This document shows positions 16,310 through 26,276 of a DNA stretch of 64,000 nucleotides, in pieces. Position numbers and translations under genes: made by a program. The notes below the pieces were generated by a model, which was not told where the DNA came from, ran no database searches, and saw only the letters and a list, made by a program, of their open reading frames with translations. This stretch comes from Pseudomonadota bacterium (GTDB lineage Bacteria > Pseudomonadota > Gammaproteobacteria > Steroidobacterales > Steroidobacteraceae). Each line of letters starts with the position of its first letter. The first letter of the stretch is position 1. Location: positions 1 to 64,000 of the forward strand of contig JAFEDS010000011.1 in assembly GCA_018241505.1 (NCBI GenBank). Direction: 5' to 3'.

Positions 16310-16912
16310 ATGAAACTGTACCTGACGCCGGGCACCTGCTCGCTGGCCTCAAACATCGCATTGCACGAGGCCGGCCTCCCATTCGAGCTGGTCAAGGTGG
16401 ACAAGCGTACGAAACGTGCCAACGGCATAGATTTTCTAACTATCAACCCGAAAGGTTATGTGCCCGCGCTGCAACTCGACGATGGTCAGGTGTTGACTGA
16501 GAACGTGGTGGTTCTGCAGTACATCGCGGACCTGAATCCTGCGGCAAAACTCGCGCCGCCGCCGGGTACGATGCAGCGCTGGAGGTTGCAGGAATGGCTG
16601 AGTTTCATCAACTCCGAGGTCCATAAATCCTTCTCGCCGTTGTTTTCCTCCGAGGCACCGGAGGACATGAAAACTTATGCACGCAACATCCTCGCCAAAC
16701 GTCTCGCGTACGTTGAGAAAGCGTTGGGTGATAACAAATATCTGATGGGCGAGCAGTTCACGATTGCGGATGCCTATTTGTCCACGGTTCTCGGCTGGGG
16801 TTCACACGTCGCGGTAGAAATTGGTCCCCGCCTGAAAGCCTATTTAGACGGGGTCCGGGCGCGCCCGCACGTCATCGAAGCCATGACCGCGGAAGGGCTG
16901 ATCCGGAAGTAG
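16310..16912 (+). CDS. Beta-class glutathione S-transferase
   Basis: A 200-residue protein of typical length. The N-terminal thioredoxin-like domain starts MKLYLTPGTCSLAS, with the beta-class active-site Cys at position 10; the glutathione-binding NPKGYVPAL (cis-Pro) and LTENVVVLQYI follow. The all-helical C-terminal domain contains FTIADAYLSTVLGW. It conjugates or reduces electrophiles with glutathione in the cytosol. GGAG lies seven bases before the ATG. It is single, with no partner in the same direction nearby. Confidence 0.92.
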   Translation: MKLYLTPGTCSLASNIALHEAGLPFELVKVDKRTKRANGIDFLTINPKGYVPALQLDDGQVLTENVVVLQYIADLNPAAKLAPPPGTMQRWRLQEWLSFINSEVHKSFSPLFSSEAPEDMKTYARNILAKRLAYVEKALGDNKYLMGEQFTIADAYLSTVLGWGSHVAVEIGPRLKAYLDGVRARPHVIEAMTAEGLIRK

Positions 16913-17146
16913 CTGGCGAACACGCCGAGCCCGCAGCGGCCGTTGGCACGACGCGAGCATCCGGCCATCCGGCGAACCTGCGCCGCGAGCGCCTACAGCC
17001 AAGCCACAGGCGCGACTCTTGCGTAAGGGATAAAGTCACGCGGCACGGGTATCCGCCCGGAGCGGTGGGACCCGACCTAGGCGGACGGCGGGGCCTCGGG
17101 CTAAAGGTGCCGCGCTGCCCCTCGTCTTCAATTCCCGGAGCAACAT

Positions 17147-19990
17147 GTGGCCAAGGCCAACCGCAAGCTGTCCAAATATCGCGAAAAACGCGACTTCCAA
17201 AAGACTGCGGAGCCCAGTGGCGCGCGGGCGGTGGCGCCCGGCAAGGCACTGCGGTTTGTCATTCAGAAGCACGCCGCCCGGCGTCTTCACTATGACCTCA
17301 GGCTGGAGCTGGATGGGGTGTTCAAGTCCTGGGCGGTCACGCGTGGGCCCTCGCTCGATCCTGCTGACAAGAGGTTGGCGGTCGAGGTCGAGGACCACCC
17401 ACTGGATTACGGTGATTTCGAGGGCACCATCCCGCGTGGCGAGTACGGCGGTGGCACTGTGCAGCTCTGGGATCGTGGTTACTGGACCCCGGAAGGGGAC
17501 GAATCGCCCGAGCACGGACTCGAGTCGGGGGATCTGAAGTTCAATTTGGACGGCGACAAGTTGCACGGGAGCTGGGTGCTCGTGCGCATCAAGAATAATC
17601 GCTTCGGCGACGGCAAGCGTACCAACTGGCTGTTGATCAAACATCGCGATGAGTTTGCCCGCCCGGGTGATCATGATGAGGTTCTCCAGGAAGACCGCTC
17701 GGTTGCCTCCGGGCGTCCCATGGCACAGATTGCAGCGGGCGAGGGGCGTGCCCCGAAGCCCTTCATGTTGGCCAAGGCTGGCAAGGCGAAGGCCAATGCC
17801 GTGTGGCATTCCAACAAAAGCAACGGCGATGCCGGAGCGGCAACGGCCGCAGGCAGCGCCGGCAAATCTCATGCGCAGCCAGCTCGAGAGAAAGTCGCGC
17901 CAAAACACCTCCGCGGCCCCATCCCCGCCTTCATCCCGCCGCAACTCGCAAAGTTGGTGGATCGTCCGCCGAGCGGTGAGGGCTGGGGTCACGAATTGAA
18001 GCTCGACGGCTACCGACTGCAATTGCGTGTCGCGAACGGCAAGGCCACCCTCAAGACCCGGACAGGTCTCGACTGGACAACCAAGTTCCCCGACATCGCG
18101 GCCGCCGCGAACGTCTTGCCTGATTGCATGTTGGATGGCGAAGTCTGTGCGTTGAACGACAAGGGGGTGCCGAGCTTCTCGGCGCTGCAGGACGCTTTGT
18201 CGCAGGAAGACACTGAAAAGCTGGTGTTTTTTGTATTCGACATGTTGTTCTTCGAGCACGGCGACCTGCGCGCAATGCCGCTCGTCGACCGCAAGGAGGC
18301 ACTGAAAGAGCTGCTTCACTCCCAGTCGAAACAGTTCGGCGATTGGATCCGCTACCTGGAGCATGTGGTCACGGAGGGCGATGCTGTCCTCAATTCCGCC
18401 TGTCAAATGAATATGGAAGGCATCGTCTCCAAGCGACTCGAGGCCAGGTACTCATCTGATAGGAATAGCGGTTGGCAGAAGGCCAAGTGCCGCGCCGGCC
18501 ACGAAGTCGTGATCGGCGGCTGGTCTGCCGACAAGCGCGAGCTCAGCTCGCTGATTGTTGGCGTCTACAAGGATAAAGATTTTGTGCCCGTGGGACGCGT
18601 TGGAACCGGGTTTGGAAGTGACAACCTGACGCAGTTGATGAAGCGGCTGAAGCCGCTGGAAATCAAAGCGAGTCCGTTCCACGGCAAAGTGGAATTGCCG
18701 CGGGCTCGCACCATCCATTGGGTCAAACCCGAGTTGGTGGCCGAAATCGAGTTCGCCGGCTGGACGGACGGAGGTAACGTGCGCCAAGCAGCCTTCAAGG
18801 GTTTGCGTGAAGACAAGCCCGCCAAGCAAGTCCGCGCTGAGAAGCCGGAGTTTGTATCAGTCGATGAATCGACAGCGCGGCGCGGCGCTGCTGGAAGCGG
18901 CGACGGCGCGGGAAGCGGGTCCACGAAGGCTGGCAAGAAGGCGGGCGCCAAAAGCTCACGGACCAGCGGCGCCTCGCGCGCGACGGCCAAACCGCCCGCG
19001 GCTCGTGGCAAGTCAACCGGTCGTGCCAGTGCCAAGAGCGACAGCGGCGAGAACCGCGCGGCACCCAACTCCGTATTGGGCGTCACCATCTCCAAACCCG
19101 ACAAACCGCTCTGGCCAAACGCCAACGACAGCAAACCCGTCACCAAGCTCGACCTCGCCGGATATTTCGAAGCCATCGGCGACTGGATGATTCCCCACAT
19201 CACCGGCCGCCCATGCTCCATTGTCCGCGCGCCTGATGGCATTGGCGGACAGCGGTTCTTTCAGCGGCACGCCATGGCGGGCCAATCCAACCTGGTGGAT
19301 CTCATCAAGGTATCCGGCGATCGCCAGAGCTATGTTGCCATCAACAGTGTCGAGGGGCTGATTGCCATTGCGCAGATTGGAGGGCTCGAGCTGCATCCAG
19401 GCGGTTGTGAGCCCGAGTTGCCCGATGTCCCCGGCCGCTTGGTATTCGATCTCGATCCGGCTCCGAATGTCGGTTTCGACGCTGTGATTGCCGCAGCCAC
19501 GGAGTTGCGCGATCGGCTCGATGCCATAGGGCTCGTGAGCTTTTGCAAAACAACCGGCGGTAAGGGACTGCACGTTGTCACACCGCTCGCGCGCGACAGG
19601 AAAGCCGATGTCGACTGGACTGTGGCGAAGGCATTTGCGCGCGAAGTGTGCCGTCAGATGGCGGACGATTCGCCCGACAAATACCTGTTGAACATGGCCA
19701 AGAATGAACGAGTGGGGCGCATTTTCCTCGACTATCTGCGCAATGATCGCCTGTCGACAGCAGTGGCGCCGTTGTCACCGCGGGCTCGCGAAGGAGCGCC
19801 CGTTTCCATGCCGTTGCAGTGGTCCCAGGTACGCCGCGGCCTGGACCCCACCAAGTTCACTGTGCGAACGGCTCCCGGCTTGCTTGCGAAGGGGAAACCT
19901 TGGGCCGACTACGACAAGGGCGCTCGCTCGCTGGTCACGGCTGTGCAGAAATTCACGAACAACACACCGAAGCGTCGCTCCCACAAGTGA
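17147..19990 (+). CDS. ligD: Multidomain DNA ligase D (non-homologous end joining)
   Basis: A 947-residue LigD in the order 3'-phosphoesterase, ligase, polymerase. The phosphoesterase domain (about 1-190) has [18 protein letters not shown] and [11 protein letters not shown]. The ATP-dependent ligase (about 260-560) has its nucleotidyl Lys in [11 protein letters not shown] Ser/Ala/Lys/Arg-rich linker (about 590-660) precedes the primase-like polymerase with FDLDPAP as metal ligands. It seals double-strand breaks with Ku; no ku gene lies in this window. The GTG at 17147 has CCCGGAG upstream, which supports that start. Confidence 0.95.
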   Translation: MAKANRKLSKYREKRDFQKTAEPSGARAVAPGKALRFVIQKHAARRLHYDLRLELDGVFKSWAVTRGPSLDPADKRLAVEVEDHPLDYGDFEGTIPRGEYGGGTVQLWDRGYWTPEGDESPEHGLESGDLKFNLDGDKLHGSWVLVRIKNNRFGDGKRTNWLLIKHRDEFARPGDHDEVLQEDRSVASGRPMAQIAAGEGRAPKPFMLAKAGKAKANAVWHSNKSNGDAGAATAAGSAGKSHAQPAREKVAPKHLRGPIPAFIPPQLAKLVDRPPSGEGWGHELKLDGYRLQLRVANGKATLKTRTGLDWTTKFPDIAAAANVLPDCMLDGEVCALNDKGVPSFSALQDALSQEDTEKLVFFVFDMLFFEHGDLRAMPLVDRKEALKELLHSQSKQFGDWIRYLEHVVTEGDAVLNSACQMNMEGIVSKRLEARYSSDRNSGWQKAKCRAGHEVVIGGWSADKRELSSLIVGVYKDKDFVPVGRVGTGFGSDNLTQLMKRLKPLEIKASPFHGKVELPRARTIHWVKPELVAEIEFAGWTDGGNVRQAAFKGLREDKPAKQVRAEKPEFVSVDESTARRGAAGSGDGAGSGSTKAGKKAGAKSSRTSGASRATAKPPAARGKSTGRASAKSDSGENRAAPNSVLGVTISKPDKPLWPNANDSKPVTKLDLAGYFEAIGDWMIPHITGRPCSIVRAPDGIGGQRFFQRHAMAGQSNLVDLIKVSGDRQSYVAINSVEGLIAIAQIGGLELHPGGCEPELPDVPGRLVFDLDPAPNVGFDAVIAAATELRDRLDAIGLVSFCKTTGGKGLHVVTPLARDRKADVDWTVAKAFAREVCRQMADDSPDKYLLNMAKNERVGRIFLDYLRNDRLSTAVAPLSPRAREGAPVSMPLQWSQVRRGLDPTKFTVRTAPGLLAKGKPWADYDKGARSLVTAVQKFTNNTPKRRSHK

Positions 19991-20041
19991 TTGTCAGCAT
20001 GCGCTAAGATCGCAGCCCACATAGACTAAGAGGTTAAGCGC

Positions 20042-20398
20042 ATGCGGGCGATTGCCATCACCATCGGACTCTTGTGCATCAGCAATGTGTTCATGACCTT
20101 CGCCTGGTACGCGCACCTCAAGGAGCTCATCAATAAGCCCTGGTTTATCGCGGTTCTCGTCAGTTGGGGAATTGCGTTCTTCGAGTACACCTTTCAGGTG
20201 CCTGCGAACCGCATCGGGTTCACGGCTCTGAATGTGGCGCAACTGAAGATCCTGCAGGAAGTCATCACCCTGTCAGTGTTCGTGCCCTTCGCCATCTTCT
20301 ACTTGAAGGAACCTCTCAAACTCGACTACCTGTGGGCGGCGCTGTGCATCCTTGCCGCGGTGTACTTTGTCTTCCGCGGTAAGTTAGCGGGTGCGTGA
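20042..20398 (+). CDS. DUF486-family small membrane protein
   Basis: A 118-residue protein with about four hydrophobic segments and the family hallmarks TFAWYAHLK and WGIAFFEYTFQVPANRIG. It resembles a half-size DMT-type transporter, but the substrate of DUF486 proteins is not established. AGAGG precedes the ATG. It converges with the molybdopterin oxidoreductase gene, with only eight bases between the stops. Confidence 0.85.
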   Translation: MRAIAITIGLLCISNVFMTFAWYAHLKELINKPWFIAVLVSWGIAFFEYTFQVPANRIGFTALNVAQLKILQEVITLSVFVPFAIFYLKEPLKLDYLWAALCILAAVYFVFRGKLAGA

Positions 20399-20406
20399 CC
20401 TCTCGA

Positions 20407-22704
20407 TCAGCTAGATACTGACTTGACCAAGCGAACCGGGATCGACTTGGCGGCTGGAACAAAGCTGCTCTTGGCATGATGCCAGAGTGGAATGAGAGGA
20501 TTACACTCGGGGTAGTATCCAGCCAGGCATCCTTTCGGAATGTCGTATGCCGTCAGGCGCATGTCTTTTACAACGCGCTGCACGCCATCTGAGACCGCCG
20601 TGAACACGCTGACCATATCTCCGTCCGCGAATCCAAACTGGAGGAAATCGGTGGGATTCATGAAGATCACGCGGCGCGTTCCCTCGACACCCCGAAAGCG
20701 ATCATTCAGTGTGTACACGGTTGTGTTGAATTGATCGTCGCTGCGCATCGTCATCAGGCGAAGCACGTCCGGGTCGTCGGACTGCGCGACGTCGGGATCC
20801 TCAACCAGACCCTCGGGCGCAATGAAGTTGGCCTTGCCGTTCTTGGTTTTCCACACGCGCTGTGCAGCCGGCATCGGGCGCCGAAAGCCGCCTTGGGACT
20901 CGCGACGCTCATTGAAGTCGTGAAAGATCTCGGCATAGATTGCGGCGATTTCGTCACGAATCCGACTATAGTCGGCGACCCAGTGTTCCCACGGCAGCGC
21001 GGCATTGGCAGGCAAAGTCGCCTTCGCCAGGCCGGCCACAATGGCCGTTTCTGACAGCAGATGTTCGGAGGCGGGCGCTGCGACACCGCTGGAGGGATGC
21101 ATGACTCCGGTGCTGTCTTCAGTGGTCACGGACTGCTCGCCGGAGAGTTGCCGATCAATCTCAATTCGCCCCAGACAGGGCAGCAGATAGGCCACCCTGC
21201 CATGTACGAGATGGCTTCGATTGAGTTTCGTCGCAATCTGAACCGTGAGCTCCAGCCCTCGCCAGCCGGCCTCAATGCAGTCGGTGTCCGGAACCGCGCG
21301 CACAAAGTTGCCGCCCAGGCCGATAAACGCCTTAACGCTGCCCGCGATCACTCCTTGGCACGTCTCGACAGTATTGAGCCCTTTATCGCGCGGAGCCTTG
21401 AACCCGTAGCGTTCCTCGAGTTTGTCCAGGGGGGCCAGCTCCGGCTTCTCGGTTATACCCACGGTGCGTTGTCCCTGGACGTTTGAATGTCCCCGCACCG
21501 GGCAAATGCCGGCACCGGGTTTCCCGATGTTCCCGCGTAGCAACAGGAGGTTGGTCAGCATCTGGACGGCCTCGACGCCACGACGGTGCTGAGTGAGCCC
21601 CATTCCGTAGATGGCCATCACCCGGTTCGCCCGGGCATATTCGTTCGCGGCATCTTCCAACGCCACACGAGGTAGTCCTGACTCGGTTTCAATCTGTTCC
21701 CACGCGCACGAGCTCACGTACTGCCTGAACTCGTCCAGCCCGTGTGTATGTTCATCAATGAACTCAACATCCAGAACGCGGGGCGCCCCGGAGCCCATGG
21801 CCTGATCATCGGCTGCCAGGAGCGCTTTGCAGATTCCGGTTACAGCGGCAATGTCGCCACCCACCCTTACCTGGTTGTAGCGGGTGCTGATCTGGGTTTC
21901 CAGGCCCAGAGCCATTTGCGACACCGACAGGGGATTCCTGAAGCTCACCAGGCCGCGTTCGCGCAGTGGGTTGAACGTGATGATCGGCACATCCCTTTCG
22001 CGTGCTTCCTGAAGCTGGTGCAGCATCCGTGGGCTGTTGGTCCCTACATTCTGACCGAAGAAAAATATACAGTCCGTATGCTTGAAATCATCCAGGTCCA
22101 CGGTCCCTATGCCTACGCCGATCGTCTGAGGGAGCGCCACCGATGTGCTTTCGTGGCACATGTTGGAACTGTCGGGCAGGTTGTTGGTGCCGTAAACGCG
22201 CGCAAACAGTTGATAGAGGAACGAAGCCTCGAGGGATGCGCGCCCCGATGTGTAGAACACCACCGTCTCCGGCGCGAGCTTCTGCAACCGGGTGCCGATG
22301 TCGGCGAATGCGTCATTCCACGAGACAGGCACATATTTGTCGGAGGTCGCATCCCATCTTAGCGGCTCCGTGAGCCGGCCTTCATCCTCCAGTTCGAGAT
22401 CCGACCAGCTCAGCAGTTCGGTGACTGAATGCGCCGCGAAGAACTCAGGCGTATTGCGCTTGGACGTCAGCTCCCAAGCGGTCGCCTTGATGCCATTTTC
22501 ACAGGCTTCGATTGAATGAGGGTGTGCCGGCTTGGCCCAGGAGCAGCTCACACAGGTAAATCCTTCCTGCTTATTCTGCTTCAGAATGGCCTTACCAGCC
22601 GCCAAGCTGGCATGCTCCTGCTGAAAAATCGACAGCGTCGCCTTGGCAGACCCCCAGCCGCCGGCAGGGATCTCCACATCGTGGGTCGGTGGCGGCTTGT
22701 TCAT
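20407..22704 (-). CDS. FdhF/YdeP-type molybdopterin oxidoreductase
   Basis: A 765-residue protein of the formate-dehydrogenase-like YdeP family. The N-terminus carries GFTCVSCSW, the short Cys motif of this group, followed by the molybdopterin domains (FYTSGRASLEASFLYQLFAR, NMCHESTSVALPQTIG, GQNVGTNSPRMLHQL) and the C-terminal dinucleotide-binding domain (YTLNDRFRGVEGTRR). No signal peptide, so it is cytoplasmic. E. coli YdeP is linked to acid resistance; the substrate is unsettled. A LysR gene lies 101 bases upstream on the same strand and may regulate it. Confidence 0.88.
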   Translation of the reverse strand: MNKPPPTHDVEIPAGGWGSAKATLSIFQQEHASLAAGKAILKQNKQEGFTCVSCSWAKPAHPHSIEACENGIKATAWELTSKRNTPEFFAAHSVTELLSWSDLELEDEGRLTEPLRWDATSDKYVPVSWNDAFADIGTRLQKLAPETVVFYTSGRASLEASFLYQLFARVYGTNNLPDSSNMCHESTSVALPQTIGVGIGTVDLDDFKHTDCIFFFGQNVGTNSPRMLHQLQEARERDVPIITFNPLRERGLVSFRNPLSVSQMALGLETQISTRYNQVRVGGDIAAVTGICKALLAADDQAMGSGAPRVLDVEFIDEHTHGLDEFRQYVSSCAWEQIETESGLPRVALEDAANEYARANRVMAIYGMGLTQHRRGVEAVQMLTNLLLLRGNIGKPGAGICPVRGHSNVQGQRTVGITEKPELAPLDKLEERYGFKAPRDKGLNTVETCQGVIAGSVKAFIGLGGNFVRAVPDTDCIEAGWRGLELTVQIATKLNRSHLVHGRVAYLLPCLGRIEIDRQLSGEQSVTTEDSTGVMHPSSGVAAPASEHLLSETAIVAGLAKATLPANAALPWEHWVADYSRIRDEIAAIYAEIFHDFNERRESQGGFRRPMPAAQRVWKTKNGKANFIAPEGLVEDPDVAQSDDPDVLRLMTMRSDDQFNTTVYTLNDRFRGVEGTRRVIFMNPTDFLQFGFADGDMVSVFTAVSDGVQRVVKDMRLTAYDIPKGCLAGYYPECNPLIPLWHHAKSSFVPAAKSIPVRLVKSVSS

Positions 22705-22805
22705 GAAAGCGTTTCCGGCAAGGGGCCAAACTCCTATTTAAACCTCCCGGAGGGAAACCGCAGCCGCCGCCAGTCCGACTTTCTTGTAGTCTCAATCCTT
22801 CATTT

Positions 22806-23723
22806 TCAAACCAACTCGAGACCGGTAACGCCCCGCATCCGGCTCAGGTCGTTCGCCATCAGCTCCACGAACTCGTGGGCCACTGCCGGCAGATGCTGCC
22901 AGCGGCGGAAGGCCCAGCCGATGGAAATGGGCGGCAGGTCGGTAATGAGAATGGCCTTGACGGTGCCGGTTCTCTCGAAGTTGTGCGCATGGACCGCCGG
23001 TACAATGGCCTGGCCGAGATCGAGCTCCACAAAGATCTTGGCTGTGTCGAAGTCATCGAACACAACCTCCGGTTTCAGTTGAATTCCGTGTTCCAGCGCT
23101 GCCTGCTCGATCGCGCCATGATGCGTGGTGGTGCCGGACAGTCCGAGATAGCGGATGCCTGCGATATCCTTCAACGTCACGCGCTTGTGTTTGGCGAGCG
23201 GGTCCGATTTGGACACCAACAAGAACAGGCGTTGACGTGCTACGGTCTTCTCGCTGAAACCGCGCACGGGATCACCCGTGGTCACAAATCCCAGGTCGGC
23301 CTGACTCAGTCGCAGGATTTCAAAGCACCGCCTGCTGGAGCTTGCCGGCAGGAAGCGGAGATTGACATTGGGATGCGCGCGTTTGAATTTGACTACGGCA
23401 CCCTGCATGAAGTGCCGGACGGTCGTGCCACCCGTAGTAATCGTCAGCGTCTGGGCCTCATCCTGATTCATCGTTCGCACGCGGCGAATACCAACCTCGA
23501 TGGCGTCCAGGCCTTCGAGCGCTGAGTCCTTGAGTGCCTTGCCGGCTGCGGTGGGAGTCACCCCCCGAGCATGACGCTCGAGCAGCTTGACTCCCAACTC
23601 GGCCTCGAGGCGTGCGATGTGCTGACTAATGGATGACTGCGTCCGGCGCAACTCACGCGCCAGCGAGCTGAGATTCCCCGCCTCGCAAGCAGCAACCAGG
23701 ATACGAAGGTCTTCGAGCGTCAT
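22806..23723 (-). CDS. LysR-family transcriptional regulator
   Basis: A 305-residue regulator with an N-terminal winged helix-turn-helix (LARELRRTQSSISQHIARLEAELG, residues 20-43) and the periplasmic-binding-like effector domain to the C-terminus. It lies just upstream of, and in line with, the YdeP-type gene and divergent from panB, so either could be its target. The AT-rich 23724-23770 gap is the likely site of control. The inducer is not predictable. Confidence 0.9.
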   Translation of the reverse strand: MTLEDLRILVAACEAGNLSSLARELRRTQSSISQHIARLEAELGVKLLERHARGVTPTAAGKALKDSALEGLDAIEVGIRRVRTMNQDEAQTLTITTGGTTVRHFMQGAVVKFKRAHPNVNLRFLPASSSRRCFEILRLSQADLGFVTTGDPVRGFSEKTVARQRLFLLVSKSDPLAKHKRVTLKDIAGIRYLGLSGTTTHHGAIEQAALEHGIQLKPEVVFDDFDTAKIFVELDLGQAIVPAVHAHNFERTGTVKAILITDLPPISIGWAFRRWQHLPAVAHEFVELMANDLSRMRGVTGLELV

Positions 23724-23818
23724 ATAAGGATTATCTACTGTTCATACTAAATACCTTAGCGTTGACTAATGTTACACCGCGGTGGAATCTTGTGCCTGAC
23801 CTACCGGAATCAGCACAT

Positions 23819-24673
23819 ATGAAGACGGCTCGGCTCACTGCCAGAGATATCGTGGCTATGAAACGCGAGGGCAGGCGCATTGCGGCGCTGACCGCGTACG
23901 ACTACACCTCGGCTCGAATGATCGATGCGGCGGGCGTTCCGGTCATTCTCATTGGCGACACGCTGGGAATGGTGGTTCAGGGCGAGGACACGACCCTTCC
24001 GGTCACCCTCGATCAGGTCATCTATCACTCGCGCATGGTTTCACGAGGGTCGCAGCGGGCCGTGCTGATTGGCGATATGCCCTTCATGACCTACCAGATC
24101 TCTCCTGAAGAGGCGCTGCGCAACGCCGCCCGACTCCTGACCGAGGGCAAGGTGGGCGCCGTGAAGGTCGAGGGCGGGACAGAGGTTGCGCCTACGGTCG
24201 AGCGAATGGTCAAAGCAGGTATTCCGGTGTGCGGTCACCTGGGTTTCACGCCGCAGTCGGCCCACACCTTGGGCGGTCCCAGAATCCAGGCGCGCGAGCC
24301 GGCTGCGGCCATGGCGCTCATTGCCGACGCCAAGGCGTTGGAGTCCGCCGGTGCGTTCGCTGTGGTGTTGGAGTTGGTTCCAGACATGGTGGCCGAAGCG
24401 ATCACCCGGCGAACATCCATACCGACCATCGGTATCGGTTCGGGGCCACGGTGTGACGGCGAGATCCAGGTCTTTCACGATCTCTTCGGCTTGTATACCG
24501 ACTTCCAGCCCGTCCATACACGCCGCTACCTGAATGTTGCTGAGCAGATATCCACGGCGGCGCGTCACTATGTGGATGATGTGAGTGCAAGAAAGTTTCC
24601 CGGACCGGATCAAACTCGCGACCTGAACACGGAGTCCGCGGAAGCTTTCGGCTCGCTCCTGAAGTCAGCGTGA
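23819..24673 (+). CDS. panB: 3-methyl-2-oxobutanoate hydroxymethyltransferase
   Basis: A 284-residue enzyme that makes ketopantoate from alpha-ketoisovalerate and methylene-tetrahydrofolate, the first committed step of pantothenate and CoA synthesis. Family signatures: IAALTAYDYTSARMID, ILIGDTLGMVVQG, AVKVEGG, CGHLGFTPQS and TIGIGSGPRCDGEIQV. The ATG at 23819 matches the family N-terminus (MKTARLTARDI), so an upstream ATG at 23762 is rejected. panC and panD are not adjacent. The 3' end overlaps the convergent VOC gene by nine bases. Confidence 0.96.
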   Translation: MKTARLTARDIVAMKREGRRIAALTAYDYTSARMIDAAGVPVILIGDTLGMVVQGEDTTLPVTLDQVIYHSRMVSRGSQRAVLIGDMPFMTYQISPEEALRNAARLLTEGKVGAVKVEGGTEVAPTVERMVKAGIPVCGHLGFTPQSAHTLGGPRIQAREPAAAMALIADAKALESAGAFAVVLELVPDMVAEAITRRTSIPTIGIGSGPRCDGEIQVFHDLFGLYTDFQPVHTRRYLNVAEQISTAARHYVDDVSARKFPGPDQTRDLNTESAEAFGSLLKSA

Positions 24674-25081
24674 GGTAAGGCCCCTGCAGACCGCGGCTAT
24701 CTTGTTTCCATCCGGGTCCCGGGCATAGGCTGCATAGAAATCCGGCGAGTACTGCAACCGCAGGCCCGGCGGTCCCTCACACACTCCGCCGCCCGCCAGT
24801 GCCGCGGCATGGAAGTCATCCACCTCCTTCCACGAACGCGCACTGAACGCAACCATGCTGCCGTTCCCAACCGTTGCGGGCTGCTGATTGAACGGCGTAC
24901 CCACCCAGAACGCCAACTCCCGCACCCCGCCGCTTTCGTAGATTCCCCAGCCGGCCGCAACGCGATCCCACTCGGGATCGCCTGTAGCGCACCGCTTCAT
25001 CCCCAGCGCCCCTAACACGGCACCATAGAACGCAATTGACCTTTCGAGATTGTTGGTGCCGAAGTAGACGTTGCTCAGCAT
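24665..25081 (-). CDS. VOC-family (glyoxalase-like) protein
   Basis: A 138-residue single-module vicinal-oxygen-chelate protein: NVYFGTNNLERSIAFYGAVL at the start, GGVRELAFWVG in the middle and YARDPDGNKIAAVCRG at the end, with a plausible Glu/His metal ligand set. Homologues act as lactoylglutathione-lyase-like, dioxygenase or resistance proteins; the specific reaction cannot be read. It is transcribed alone. Confidence 0.88.
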   Translation of the reverse strand: MLSNVYFGTNNLERSIAFYGAVLGALGMKRCATGDPEWDRVAAGWGIYESGGVRELAFWVGTPFNQQPATVGNGSMVAFSARSWKEVDDFHAAALAGGGVCEGPPGLRLQYSPDFYAAYARDPDGNKIAAVCRGLTSR

Positions 25082-25144
25082 GGCTGGCTCCCTCTCGTCG
25101 CCTCAGCTTCAGCCATTTTTGCGCAAAATGCCATCAAACACTGA

Positions 25145-25366
25145 ATTGATCGCACTTCGCCAGAGGCTGGCGATGACCCGGTTTATATCGCCGTGGCGCT
25201 GGGGAACGTTGCTCGTGCGCGTGGCATGGTGCAGTTGGCGAAAGAGACTGGTCTCACGCGCGAGGGCCTGTACAAGGCGTTGTCCGCTGACGGTAACCCG
25301 AGTCTGGGCACCGTTCTGAAGGTATTGAAAGCGCTCGGATTGAAATTGACGCCACAACTTGCTTGA
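25145..25366 (+). pseudogene. HigA-type addiction-module antidote protein, C-terminal remnant
   Basis: This open frame has no good start: an in-frame TGA sits at 25142-25144 just before it. From about 25172 it encodes DDPVYIAVALGNVARARGM and an Xre-type helix-turn-helix (LAKETGLTREGLYKALSADG), then NPSLGTVLKVLKALGL, the signature of the probable addiction-module antidote family. About 30 N-terminal residues and any partner toxin gene are missing. A GTG at 25193 could yield a 57-residue DNA-binding protein, so residual function is possible. Confidence 0.6.
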
Positions 25367-25461
25367 CCGGCCTGCCGGAAGGCGACGTACGCAAAGGCAA
25401 ATAGCCCTCTGTCGCGCGGTCCGTAAGTGCACAGGCCGCGCGGCCGTAATATCATCCCCCG

Positions 25462-26235
25462 ATGATATTCAACTTCACAAAAGCACTCGTACGGGCCCCC
25501 GGGCGCAGCGTAGTCAACGGCCTCAGCAGCCAAACCGGCCCCCGTCCTTCCTTTGAAACCATCGCGGCTGAGCATGCCCGCTATATCGAGGCGCTCAAAT
25601 CCTGCGGGCTCGGCGTCGAAATTCTTCCGCCCCTGGAAAATTACCCGGACTCCATCTTCGTCGAGGATCCCGCGCTGGTCTTTACGGGAGCGGCCATTCT
25701 GCTTCGTCCCGGCGCTCCTTCGCGTCAGGGCGAAGTGAAGGAAATTGAAGGCGCTCTGCGCAAGCGTTTTGCGCGAGTTCTCGCCATTGAGGAAGGCTTT
25801 GCCGACGGCGGGGATATGTTGCTGACGCCGGCCGGAATGTTCATCGGGCTGTCGAGCCGCACCGATCAGGCCGGAGCCAGGCAGCTCGGTGGTTTGCTTC
25901 GGCAACTCGGCATGGATTCTCGCGTAGTCAAAACGCCTCCCGGCACCTTACACCTGAAGACCGATTGTTCCCTGATCGCCGAGGACCACGTCCTGTGTAC
26001 GGCTGCCTTGGCGGCGTCGGATATCTTCGAGGGCTACCGCAAGTTGGTGGTGCCCGAAAGCGAGCGGGCGGCAGCGAACGCGCTCCGTTTGAACGACACC
26101 CTCCTGGTTGGCGGCAGGTTTCCTGAGACAATCCGATTGCTCAAAGGGGCTGGCTACAAGGTCGAGCCCGTGCCGAACGAGGGCGTCGGCCGAATCGACG
26201 CCGGACTGTCGTGTATGTCGTTGAGGTGGAACTAG
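25462..26235 (+). CDS. Dimethylarginine dimethylaminohydrolase-like amidinotransferase-fold enzyme
   Basis: A 257-residue protein of the DDAH family, which hydrolyses methylated arginine to citrulline and amine. Seen: FVEDPALVF and DGGDML (substrate-binding acids), TLHLKTDCSL (catalytic His region) and the nucleophile Cys in IDAGLSCMSLRW at the C-terminus. The set of catalytic residues looks complete. Arginine deiminase-like activity is a less likely alternative because of the short length. It stands alone. Confidence 0.9.
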   Translation: MIFNFTKALVRAPGRSVVNGLSSQTGPRPSFETIAAEHARYIEALKSCGLGVEILPPLENYPDSIFVEDPALVFTGAAILLRPGAPSRQGEVKEIEGALRKRFARVLAIEEGFADGGDMLLTPAGMFIGLSSRTDQAGARQLGGLLRQLGMDSRVVKTPPGTLHLKTDCSLIAEDHVLCTAALAASDIFEGYRKLVVPESERAAANALRLNDTLLVGGRFPETIRLLKGAGYKVEPVPNEGVGRIDAGLSCMSLRWN

Positions 26236-26276
26236 CCGACGGCACGCGGGCGCCAAGCCTTGCCCGCGGCCATCGC

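Noticed and set aside
17036-18406. A 456-residue leftward ORF opposite ligD
   Set aside because: The LigD frame is fully conserved in motifs; this antisense frame has none.
25071-25366. An intact HigBA-type toxin-antitoxin locus
   Set aside because: Only the C-terminal part of the antidote is present, after an in-frame stop, and no toxin gene is found on either side.
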